A stretch of DNA of 64,000 bases from contig CM046303.1 of NCBI GenBank assembly GCA_025267735.1, forward strand, positions 38,019,380 to 38,083,379, written 5' to 3'. The position numbers and the translations under genes are program-made. Position 1 is the first letter of the stretch. Every line of letters starts with the position of its first letter. Below, piece by piece: positions 12,088-22,100 of this stretch. Below the pieces are notes generated by a model. That model was not told where the DNA came from. It worked only from the letters and a program-made list of their open reading frames with translations, and searched no databases. This DNA comes from Mactra quadrangularis (Eukaryota; Mollusca; Bivalvia; Venerida; Mactridae).

Positions 12088-12413
12088 TAGTTGCTAATCA
12101 AAGCAATATATCATCAGCAGATTCTGAATTCATTTTGTGTGTTAATTGTTATGTTATAATTTTATTTTTCTATTGAAATTGCAAAAGAAAGAATAAAGTT
12201 ATCTTGGCTGTTTGTTTTCTTATTGTATGACACATAAAGGGTCAGATCGATTATTAACTTTATTACTCAGTCCTCTTCAAGATTATCTACAGTTTAACAA
12301 CCAGAATAACGCATATCTTTACCAATGTGACAAAGTTGTTCCGCTATTCATAGAGTGGATATAAGCTTATTACGCAGTTTATTAAACGGACATATTTGCA
12401 GTATAATAGTTTA

Positions 12414-13201
12414 TGTTAACACCGGTTGGCTTTTGTATAAAAGGCGTGATTTCAGTTGTAATAATCACTCTTGCTCTGATCGTCGTCGAAGTAGCATCTA
12501 AAATTAAATGGTAAATATTAATTAATAAATATATAATATTGTAATTGTCTCCTAACGTGCAGCGATGCTCAGACTTGGAGATAAATTACTTTGAGTTAAT
12601 ATAGAGTTTTGGGAAGAATTGTTAGTCGAGTCTTTGTGCCAAGGTGTTGGTAGTTTCGGGACGGATTAATTTGCAGCGGTGCTCATACCTATTCGTCTCC
12701 AGCTCCAAACAAGAGTGCGGGACTCGGTGAGCAAGTCTGATATAGAGTATCGACGAGAATTGTTAGTTTGGTCTTTGTGCCGAGGTGTTGGTTGTTTCGG
12801 GACGGATTAATTTGCAGCGGTGCTCATACCTATTCGTCTCCAGCTCCAACCAAGTGTTCGGGACCCGGTTTGCAAGTCTCAGAATTCCATAGTTATAAGT
12901 ATCAAGTTCGAAAGGTTCGAACATACACTGTATAAGTAAAATAAGCAAGAGTCATAGAGTGTTTGAGCTGAGAGTATTAGTTGTACGGTGATTATTTAAG
13001 TTTCATACCAATAATTGTTTCATACCGATTATTTTGTTTTAATTTATATTGTTCGATACCCGATCATTTCCAATCAATTTCTAATTGCTAATCAAAAGGG
13101 GAAGTAACCTGAGGAAAAATTATATATCTTTTGTATATATTTGCCTATTGTTGTCTTTCTGTATACAATATCCGCTCGGTCAAATACCCAAATACGCTAC
13201 A
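12414..13201 (+). repeat. 5' LTR of the Gypsy element (left edge tentative)
   Basis: The end is set just before the primer site (CTACA at 13197-13201). The start is placed at TGTTAACACCGG because LTRs begin with TG. With no 3' LTR to compare, it could lie further left, and a TATAAAA at about 12435 would then have a longer U3 in front of it. The LTR carries an internal tandem duplication of about 130 bp (about 12605-12737 and 12738-12870), sharing TTTGTGCC..AGGTGTTGGT and the CGGGACGGATTAATTTGCAG block. Confidence 0.6.
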
Positions 13202-13205
13202 AAAT

Positions 13206-13223
13206 TGGTGGCAGCGGTGGGAT
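13206..13223 (+). other. Primer-binding site, tRNA-Leu type
   Basis: TGGTGGCAGCGGTGGGAT matches the reverse complement of the 3' end of a leucine tRNA (…ATCCCACCGCTGCCACCA, as I recall for the AAG isoacceptor) over 18 bases. It starts 4 bases after the presumed LTR end. Minus-strand cDNA synthesis would be primed here. Confidence 0.85.
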
Positions 13224-13268
13224 ATTTAAGATTTGAAATTTGAAATTTTAAATTTGAGAGACAACATC

Positions 13269-15086
13269 ATGGCTTCAAATAGTCGAGACATCGAGATGGA
13301 GCTTTTGTACCAACAATTAGAAAGACTTACCAAGGAAAATGAGCAGCTAAGGCTCGAACATGAGATTTCTGCATTGAATCTGGAAATAAACGAACTCAAG
13401 ACTCCTATACCAGTTCAAAGTAAACAGTCTCAAAGCGTTAAACCTGAAGTCTCACCAAAAAGTCCGACTGCGGGGTTGAAGCGGAAAGAAGTAAAAGTTG
13501 AGCATTGCTTGACACCAAAGTATGAAGTTCCGGAATACTTTGAAAGTTCTAAAAACCCTGAACGTTTTATCACGAAACGAAAAGCAAAAATGTCACAAAG
13601 AGATGAACAAAGCAATACTGCACAGAAACGAAGTGTTTTGACCAAACCAGCTACATATGATGGCACAAGTTCTTGGAAAGATTATGCAGCACATTTTGAA
13701 GCATGTGCTAGAATCAATAACTGGACATACGCTGAAAAGGGGTTATACCTTGCAGTATCATTGAGGGGACAAGCTCAAGGAATATTTAGTAACTTGACGT
13801 CTGGAACTCAGGACTTCAATGAACTTGTCACGGCGCTTGAAGGGCGATTTTTACCTCCAAACCAAACAGACTTGTATAGAGTACAATTCAAAGAACGTAA
13901 ACAGCGCCCTAGAGAAAACTTGTCTGAGCTTCGCTCAGGACATTCGTCGTTTATCGTCGTTTATAATCTTGCATACCCAACTGCCCCATCGGATGTAAAA
14001 GAAACTTTGTCCAAAGAGCAGTTCATAGACGCTTTACACAGTTCAGATATACGCTTAAGAACTAAACAGGCTCGACCCCAAAACCTTAATGATGCAGTCC
14101 GACATGCCGTCGAGCTTGAAGCATTCGAAACAGCCGAAAGGAAACGACTTGAATGTATCGGAAATGTCCTCTTAACAGATGAAATGCCAACATCTGACAC
14201 GCAGGACTTGCGCAAAGAAATGGAAAAATTTAAACAAACATTAGATAACATTCAGGACGAAATGAGAAAGTTATCAACACAAAGTCGAGTTTCGACCGGA
14301 CCGACTTATAATAACAATAGATCTAGTATGCGAGGTAGGGGATCAAACAACTATGGTAGCCGTGGAGGTTATCAAAACAGGAACAATAGAAATCAGTTTC
14401 GCCCTTTTAATAGAAGAAATATGAACAATAATGATAATGAGATCCCAAGTCAAAATTATGAAACCAGTTCACAGTCATCGACAGACAGTAAGAATGTGAA
14501 CATGACAACCTTTAAAGGTTCCGGTTTATATCTTGAGGCTAGTCTTGGTGGGAAAACTGTCGATTGTTTAGTTGATACAGGAGCAACGCTGTCCCTTATT
14601 TCAACACGTCTTTATGGAGAATTACTTGACAAGAACTTAATTTCAAAGTTAAGACCATTCAATAAGGAAATTGTTTCAGCCACTGGTGATGCTTTCGATA
14701 TACAAGGCGTCGTAACTGCAACTTTTAAAATCTGCTCGAACGAATATTCGGCAGAAGCTATTGTGACTAATCTGTCGTGTGATGCAATTTTAGGGCTTGA
14801 TTTTTTGAAGAAATATAGAGGTCAAATAGATACTGTACAGAATATATTAAATCTCAACGGTAATATTTGTAGGTTAGAATGCAGTGGGAAGTTAGGTTGT
14901 TATAGAATTGAAATGATAGAGAAAACTGATATACCACCACGGACAGAAATTATCACAAAAGGAAAGGTTCAAAATCAAGGGTTTGTGCATGAAAAATTAT
15001 GTATTATCGAACCTGAGCCGAAACTTTTAGAAACAGGAAAAGGACTAGTCGCAAAATGTCTGGTGTACGGTAATCAAGAAGAATAA
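13269..15086 (+). CDS. Gypsy gag-protease polyprotein
   Basis: About 605 residues from ATG 13269; the frame is open further upstream but lacks an earlier ATG near the LTR. The N-terminus is a coiled-coil-like stretch (LYQQLERLTKENEQLRLEHE). Next comes a capsid-like region (YDGTSSWKDYAAHFEACA...LRGQAQGIF...LVTALEGRFLP), then a second helical part. A basic Arg/Gly/Asn-rich nucleocapsid tract (SMRGRGSNNYGSRGGYQNRN) stands where CCHC knuckles would be expected; none is present. The aspartic protease active site is VDCLVDTGATLSLIS, with the later AILGLDFLKK flap/dimer motif. The ORF ends TAA, overlapping the next ATG as TAATG. Confidence 0.88.
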   Translation: MASNSRDIEMELLYQQLERLTKENEQLRLEHEISALNLEINELKTPIPVQSKQSQSVKPEVSPKSPTAGLKRKEVKVEHCLTPKYEVPEYFESSKNPERFITKRKAKMSQRDEQSNTAQKRSVLTKPATYDGTSSWKDYAAHFEACARINNWTYAEKGLYLAVSLRGQAQGIFSNLTSGTQDFNELVTALEGRFLPPNQTDLYRVQFKERKQRPRENLSELRSGHSSFIVVYNLAYPTAPSDVKETLSKEQFIDALHSSDIRLRTKQARPQNLNDAVRHAVELEAFETAERKRLECIGNVLLTDEMPTSDTQDLRKEMEKFKQTLDNIQDEMRKLSTQSRVSTGPTYNNNRSSMRGRGSNNYGSRGGYQNRNNRNQFRPFNRRNMNNNDNEIPSQNYETSSQSSTDSKNVNMTTFKGSGLYLEASLGGKTVDCLVDTGATLSLISTRLYGELLDKNLISKLRPFNKEIVSATGDAFDIQGVVTATFKICSNEYSAEAIVTNLSCDAILGLDFLKKYRGQIDTVQNILNLNGNICRLECSGKLGCYRIEMIEKTDIPPRTEIITKGKVQNQGFVHEKLCIIEPEPKLLETGKGLVAKCLVYGNQEE

Positions 15087-16034
15087 TGAATCCTACAGAC
15101 GAGGTTCAAACAGTTTACCCAGGAACGCATGTCGCCAATGCAACTCCAGTTGTGAGCGTTCAGACGCCAATTAATAATTGTGCAAATCATACTAAAAGCA
15201 AACCAGTTCCAGATCACCTCATGGAACTATACACTCGAACAATTAAAGATCTTGATCCAAAACAACAAGGTGAGGTTGCTAGGCTTCTTAATAAATATTC
15301 AGTGGTTTTCTCGGAAAATGATCAAGACATTGGTAGAACAGGAATAATAAAACACAAGATTCCAACTGGCAATGCCAGGCCTATCAAGCAACCTCCACGT
15401 CGTGTTCCAGTTCATATGAATGAAGAGGTTGATGCCGAAATAGACAAGATGCTAGAGAGAAATATAATTCAACCATCGCATGGACCATGGGCTAGTGGTA
15501 TTGTATTAGTAACGAAAAAAGATGGTTCGCGAAGGTTCTGTGTCGACTATCGACGTTTGAATGAAGTAACCATTAAAGATGCATATCCGTTACCTAGGGT
15601 AGATGACTCACTGGACCAGTTAGCAGGAAATAAATGGTTTTGTTGTCTTGATATGAATTCTGGCTACTGGCAGGTCGAAATGGATAAGGAAGACAAAGAG
15701 AAAACAGCTTTTGCAAGTCGCCGCAGTTTATTTGAATTTAATGTCATGCCGTTTGGTCTGTGCAACGCGCCTGCCACGTTTGAACGACTGGTTGAGACAG
15801 TACTAACAGGTTTACACTGGAAAACATGTCTTATATATCTAGATGATATAATTGTTGCAGCACCAACATTTTCGACCATGATGAAGAACTTGGAAGATGT
15901 TCTTGAGCGTTTTAAAGAACACAATCTAAAATTGAAACCCAGAAAATGTTTTCTTTTTGAGAAGGAAGTAGAGTTTCTCGGGCATATAATTTCAGAAGCT
16001 GGAATCAGAACAGATAAGAAAAAGACTGAGGCTA
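15086..16034 (+). pseudogene. Gypsy reverse transcriptase, truncated pol
   Basis: Starts at ATG 15086, overlapping the gag stop by one base (TAATG) in the -1/+2 frame, which suggests reinitiation or frameshifting for pol synthesis. The RT fingers and palm are complete: KKDGSRRFCVDYRRLNEVT, DAYPLPRVDDSLDQLAG, FCCLDMNSGYWQVEM, FNVMPFGLCNAPATFERL and the catalytic YLDDI, followed by the thumb (CFLFEKEVEFLGHIISEAG). After KKKTEAI the frame leaves Gypsy sequence and runs into host DNA until a stop at 16093. RNase H and integrase are missing, so this copy cannot transpose alone. Confidence 0.92.
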
Positions 16035-16050
16035 TATTGTATTTTCACAG

Positions 16051-16149
16051 CTCAAACCTTGGTGGAATCAAATGCAAAGTGTACTGGATCTAATGATAGT
16101 AAAACTTCAATGGTCGCATTATTTAAAGAAGAGTTCCCGAAATTTACCG
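16051..16149 (+). CDS. Cassette exon A
   Basis: Acceptor TATTTTCACAG, donor GTATTG, phase 1-1, 99 nt. It encodes (A)QTLVESNAKCTGSNDSK through KEEFPKFTG. It shares with cassettes B-E the start [A/V]Q-x-L and the ending x-x-T-G. Gypsy sequence ends only about 16 bases upstream, so the branch point for this exon must lie inside the retrotransposon or have been created at the junction. Confidence 0.7.
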
Positions 16150-19100
16150 GTATTGATTTTAAGTATTTATAATGATCCCATGATCTAGAAACGGTCAAAT
16201 AATCTTAGTTATATTGTCGACCAGTTAATTGACTTCTAACTTATAAAAAGGGTTAAACATATACAAAAGGTAATATTTTGAACGAACGGCCTTTACCGTT
16301 TCAGATTAGGTATAAAAGAGCATAAAAATTTACATTTTTAGAGGAGTCAGCTGTGACCAGGAAAATTTGTGTGAAGCGCAGTGAACTCTTTTTATTAGGA
16401 GAACCCAATCAACCTGCAATTATATATATAAAATATACAAATGCAACTTTAACCAAACAATGAATTAATTATAATTAGTACAGTACTCATAGTAAGGACA
16501 TGCTTTATACATGAATAAATTTAAATTGAATATTGAAATCGGCTCGATATTCGATGAAATTTGTTTTCAAATTGTTCTAGACCCTACGATAATGACATTC
16601 ATAGAAAGGACATGCTTTATACACGAATAAATTTTAATTGGATATTGAAATCGGCTCGATATTCGATGAATTTTTTTTCAAATTGTTCTAGACCCTACGA
16701 TAATGACATTCATAGTAAAGACATGCTTTATACACGAATAAATTTAAATTGAATAGGCTCGATATTCGATGAAATATGTAACGTATATATCATGTTGTTG
16801 CAGCACAGCCTTTAAAGTTTAACGGATGCACTTAAAATTGTTCTAGACCCTACGATATTAAAAGGGTCATGATTGCTAATGCCGTTGAAAACTACAATAA
16901 TTAATAGATATTTGTAATTTGAATTCATTATTATCAAATGTTGTATCAAATCAGATGTACTTGTACTATTTTCAATTGAATGTTTCCTCAAGATCATTCA
17001 TATCCAATTGGTTAAATGGATAAACAAAGCGCAAACAATTATTCAAAGAGTTTTGTCTGAGACTGTCAAACATTTCGGGTTTTACAGTTCATCACAGGTA
17101 AGAATAGCTTTCGTTAAGCCTCTTAAAAATATATGTATGTCACGATGGTTTCAGTCAATGTTTATAAATGAATGATTTATAACTATGTGTACATACAATA
17201 ACCATCTAGCATCAATTAATGCAATTTGATCGTTATACGAACAAAGTAACGATGTTGTTATGTTTTCACAGCACAAAAATTGGTAGCATCTCAAGTGGAG
17301 TATAATGATTCCAATGATGACGGAACTAATACGGGCGCTTATTTTAATGAAGAGTTACCGGAATTTACTGGTATTTATTTTTAAAATAAAAATGATCCTA
17401 TGTTTTAGTACTGGGGAACTGTTCAAAATGATGTTTACGAGCAGTTAACAGACGTCTTACTTGTAAATGTTTGATATATACACAGGATGATACAATGTTG
17501 ATTTAAATGGACGCCAACTCCGTTGAAGATTATGTGAAATAAAGTAAATTCATATACATGTAGAGAGTTTTCAGACGTGATCGGGTATACTTGTATCAAG
17601 TGAAGTGAATATTATTGATAAGAGAGTCCAATCAACTCGCAGGTATCGTGTGTGAATTGCTTTATACGAAAAGAGTCATGTAGTTTGTCAATTCACAATA
17701 ATTACTTTATATTTATACAAATGCTTCCTAAACCAAACAATGAATTGATTATAATTAGTACATTATTCATAGTAAGTGCATACTAACTACATAAAACCGC
17801 TTGAATTGAATATTAAATTGGCCCGATATCCGATGAAAACAGTAATCATGTTGTCACTACATAATTATTGACGAGTGCACATTAAGTTGTTCCAGACCCA
17901 CGATAATGAAAGATTCATGGTCACTATGCCGTTGAAAAGTTACAATAATTAATAGATATTTGTAATTTGAATTCATTATTATCAAATGTTGTATCAAATC
18001 AGATGTACTTGTACTATTTTCAATTGAATGTTTCCTCAAGGTCATTCATATCCAATTGGTTAAATGGATAAACAAAGCGCAAACAATTATTCAAAGAGTT
18101 TTGTCTGAGACTGTCAAACATTTCGGATTTTACAGTTCATCACATGTAAGAATAGCTTTCGTTAAGCCTCTTAAAAATATATGTATGTCACGATGGTTTC
18201 AGTCAATGTTTATAAATGAATGATTTATAACTATGTGTACATACAATAACCATCTAGCATCAATTAATGCAATTTGATCGTTATACGAACAAAGTAACGA
18301 TGTTGTTATGTTTTCACAGCACAAAAATTGGTAGCATCTCAAGTGGAGTATAATGATTATAATGACGGAACTACTATGGATGCTTATTTCAATGAAGAGT
18401 TACCGGAACTTACTGGTATTTATTTTTAAAATAAAAATGATCCTATGTTTTAGTACAGGGTGAACTGTTCAAAATGATGTTTACGAGCAAATAACTGACA
18501 TATAAGTTATAAAAACTGAGGATGATTATTTTAGACGGACGCAAATCCTGTTGCAGTCTAGGTGAAATAAAGCATACGTGTGCAGTGAATTATATATAAA
18601 CCTGCAAAATCGACAAAAATGCTTAATAATGCATTAAGAAGATATTAATTCTGAATTGATATTACATTAACATTGGATACCATTACCTATGGCCTACAAG
18701 AAGCAAACTGAATTGATAATTGCATTTGCCGAGATATTATTATAGTATCCGATAAAAAATAATATTATTATCAAATTTTCACAGCACAACCTCTGGTGGA
18801 AGAACAAAATCAATGCACTGGACCCGAGGATGGACAAATAACAATGGTTGTCGACTCAAATTTAGATTTACAAACTGGTAATTATGACTTTGTCTCATCT
18901 TATTTATCTATTAATCCATCTCATCTATTAAATGTTTATAAAGCTTAATTCAATTTTACTTAGCCATTTACATTTATCATTGGCTATTGATTTAAAATAA
19001 TTAAATTACAATCATCAAATCATATTTTGTACTTGACCTTACTTAGTCATTGACATAAAGTCGTCTCCTTACTCTAACTATATTAAGGAGCTATCAATAA

Positions 19101-22100
19101 TGATACTTGAGTCAGGATTCACTGAAATATACTAGTACACTATTTAAGAGTCCAATTAATAGGCGGGTATTTCTTAAGGGCGGGTCTGCGCCTACGCTTA
19201 TTCTGATATACACATGGGAATTCTTTTCACGAAATTTATATTTTAATTTGCTGTGATGTAATTTATTGAATTTTTTGACGTTTCTATATAAAACAAACTT
19301 TAAAAATGTGACTGAATAATTGGGTAATTCATCATTTAAATAATAAGATAATGAAGATTTATTTTTAAAACGTTGTCATTTCTTTTCCCTAGTGAACAAT
19401 AACCGATCATTATTGCCTTAACATTGCAATATGCACGTTTGTTGGTAAGTTTTAAATGAGACATTGATTATTTCTTAACGTCATATTCATCACTTATTTA
19501 GGGTATATATACGGCGGCCAGCTCTTCCTACTATAGTTTTCTGGACACTTTCCTATCACCAGTACTAACTAATTCTACCACGTGGCCACCAATTCATGTG
19601 TAAGGCATGACCTAGCGCGACCTGGTTCGAACCCGTGATCACTGGATTTGAAGTCAGACATGCTTACATGTACTACTACCCCACGGCCGCGGTTGAATTT
19701 AATCAATTTTGATTATCGACAGGTAACAGCCTAATGGTGTTTTACGTCCGATGACTAGTTTCAAATAAGAAATTCATTCATATATACAACTGACTTAAAC
19801 GAAGAATAATCTAATCATTAATACACTGGACAGAATATCATACCATTAAGGACTATGTTAAAGATAACATTACAGAAGATATTTTGACGCCACGTGGGAA
19901 CTTTTAAGTCTTTTATTGATATGTTTAGTTTTACTCAATTGATATCTGATTTTACAAGAATCTGTGATTTATCATCTTCTATTATTGATCTTATTTTAGT
20001 ATCTGATGAATGTAAAATTTCACAGAGTGGCGTTTTAAATGTTGGATTCTGCTGTGTTCTGTACTAGGAAAGTAACAATAGAGGCTATAAATAAGCATAA
20101 AAACATCAAAGTAAGATCACTCAAAAACTACTCCAAAGATTCATTCTTGGCCAATTTAAGAAATACTGACTGGCCATCCGTACTTTTGAGTGATAATGTA
20201 AATGAAGCATGGTCTAATTTTAAGTCTTTGTTTTTAAATGTCATAGACAATATTGCCCCAGTAAGGGAATTAAAAATCAAACAGAGAACAGCACCTTGGA
20301 TCACAAGTGAAATTTTAAGTGGCATACAAAATAGGGATAAAGCATTTCAAACTTTCATTAAAGATAAAACTGATGAAAACTTTAATAAATTTAAACAATT
20401 GAGAAATGCTACACAATATCAAATTAGTTCAGCTAAAAAAGATTATTACAAGAAATCTATTATTGATAATCAAAATGATCCAAAATCCTTATGGAAATCT
20501 CTCAAAGATCTTGGAATGCCTTCTAAGAAAAGTAACAAATCTACTTCTAATATTGCACTTAATATTGATAATGGTATTATTTTTAACAAATTTGATGTTG
20601 CAAACCATTTTAATAAGTTTTTCACCACAGTGGCTTCTGTTCTTGTTACAAAATTACCTGCTGCATTGGGTCAATATGGCAGAGAATTTGTGGCTTCATT
20701 CTATAGAGACCAAGGTGTTGTTCTCAACAGTTACTCTTTTTCTTTAATTACTGAAAATAGTGTTTTTTAACATTTGAATAGACTAAGCTCTAGCAAAGCA
20801 ACTGGTCTAGATAATATTCCTTGTCGTTTTATTAAAGACGGTGCTCCAGTCATTGCTTGTCCTCTAGCTCATATTATCAATTTGTCATTAATCCAAGGGG
20901 TTGTACCTGATGACCTTAAATCTGCCCGGGTTGTACCAATATATAAGAAAAATGATAAAACTAATGTCTCGAACTACAGACCAGTATCAATTTTAAGTAT
21001 TGATTCGATTTTTTTTTAAAGAATTGTTTATGAACAAGTAGAAATGTATCTAAATGATAAAAATCTATTATACAAGTTTCAATCTGGGTTCAGAACATCA
21101 TATTCTACTGATACATGTTTATTGCATTTAACTGATTTTATCAAGTTTAAGTTGGACAAAGGTTTTTATGTAGGGATGGCTATGCTTGATCTATAGAAGG
21201 CCTTTGATACTGTAGATCATTCTATTCTATTAAGCAAATTAGGACTTATAGGTTTTAACATTGATGTAGTTAATTGGTTTAGATCATATCTATCTGGTCG
21301 GGTTCAATACACTGACATTAATCATACTCTGTCATCCCCTTCTACTGTAACCTGTGGTGTACCACAAGGCTCTATACTAGGGCCTCTTTTGTTTTTAATT
21401 TATATTAATGATATGGCTGGTACTGTTAAAAGTAAACTTTTATTGTATGCAGATGATTCTGCCATCTTAGTGTCCAGTAAATGCAAATTCGAAATTGAAA
21501 GACTATTGTCCTATGACATGCAAACTGTGAATAACTAGCTAGTTGATAATAAATTGTCATTACACCTTGGTAAAACAGAAACTATTTTAATTAGCTCTAA
21601 ACCAAGGTTAAAGAAATGTTCTGAACTTGATATTTTTGCAATGGTATAAAACTTAAAACAACCAACTCAGTTAAATATCTTGGTGTGTTATTGGACCAGT
21701 CTTTAAACTTTGACATGATGGTAGCTACAATTATTAAAAAAAGTCAATGCTAGGCTTAAATTTTTACACAGAAAAAGTAAGTTTTTATCACTTTATGCTA
21801 AAAAGCTCTTGGTTATGTCTCTATTGCAATGCCATTTGGATTATGCTTGCTCTGTCTGGTATTTCAGTATTTCACAGCATCTTAAGAACAGAATCCAAAC
21901 TACTCAAAATAAAATTATTAGATTTGTTCTAAATTTAAATTGCAGACAGCACATATCTCAAGATCATTTTGTTGAGCTAAATTGGTTACCTGTAGAAAAA
22001 AGAGTAAATCAGATTGTTTTAAACAATGTTTTTAAAATATTTATTGATATATCTCCTCCTTATTTACATGAACATTTTATTCAGGCCAGTTCAGTTCATA

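Larger units (their letters stand above)
12414..16034 (+). mobile_element. Gypsy LTR retrotransposon, 3'-truncated
   Basis: Order: 5' LTR, leucine-tRNA primer site, gag-protease ORF, pol ORF reaching only through the reverse transcriptase. RNase H, integrase, polypurine tract and 3' LTR are absent. Homology ends at about 16034 and host splice-acceptor sequence follows within a few bases. The gag and pol frames are themselves unbroken, so truncation and not slow decay killed the copy. PR-RT arrangement and primer site fit Ty3/Gypsy, perhaps the Mag branch that includes bivalve Steamer, but the branch is inferred. Confidence 0.88.
16880..18490 (+). repeat. ~1.05-kb tandem duplication carrying exons B and C
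   Basis: 16880-17440 and 17928-18490 are copies offset by 1,048 bp (GAATTCATTATTATC at 16921 and 17969). Over the 351 bp before the exon only three substitutions are seen; after the exon, identity continues for about 80 bp and then fades. Each copy contains one complete cassette exon with its acceptor and donor, so the event added an exon to the gene. Confidence 0.88.

Noticed and set aside
13430..15924. Minus-strand frames within gag and pol
   Set aside because: Shadows of the Gypsy ORFs.
17272..18415. Diversity-generating retroelement as cause of the exon B/C differences
   Set aside because: Such systems change adenines in one template direction. The differences here include C/A, C/T, A/C and G/A changes plus a codon deletion, and no template repeat or matching reverse transcriptase is present; the two RTs in the flanking DNA are Gypsy and LINE types.
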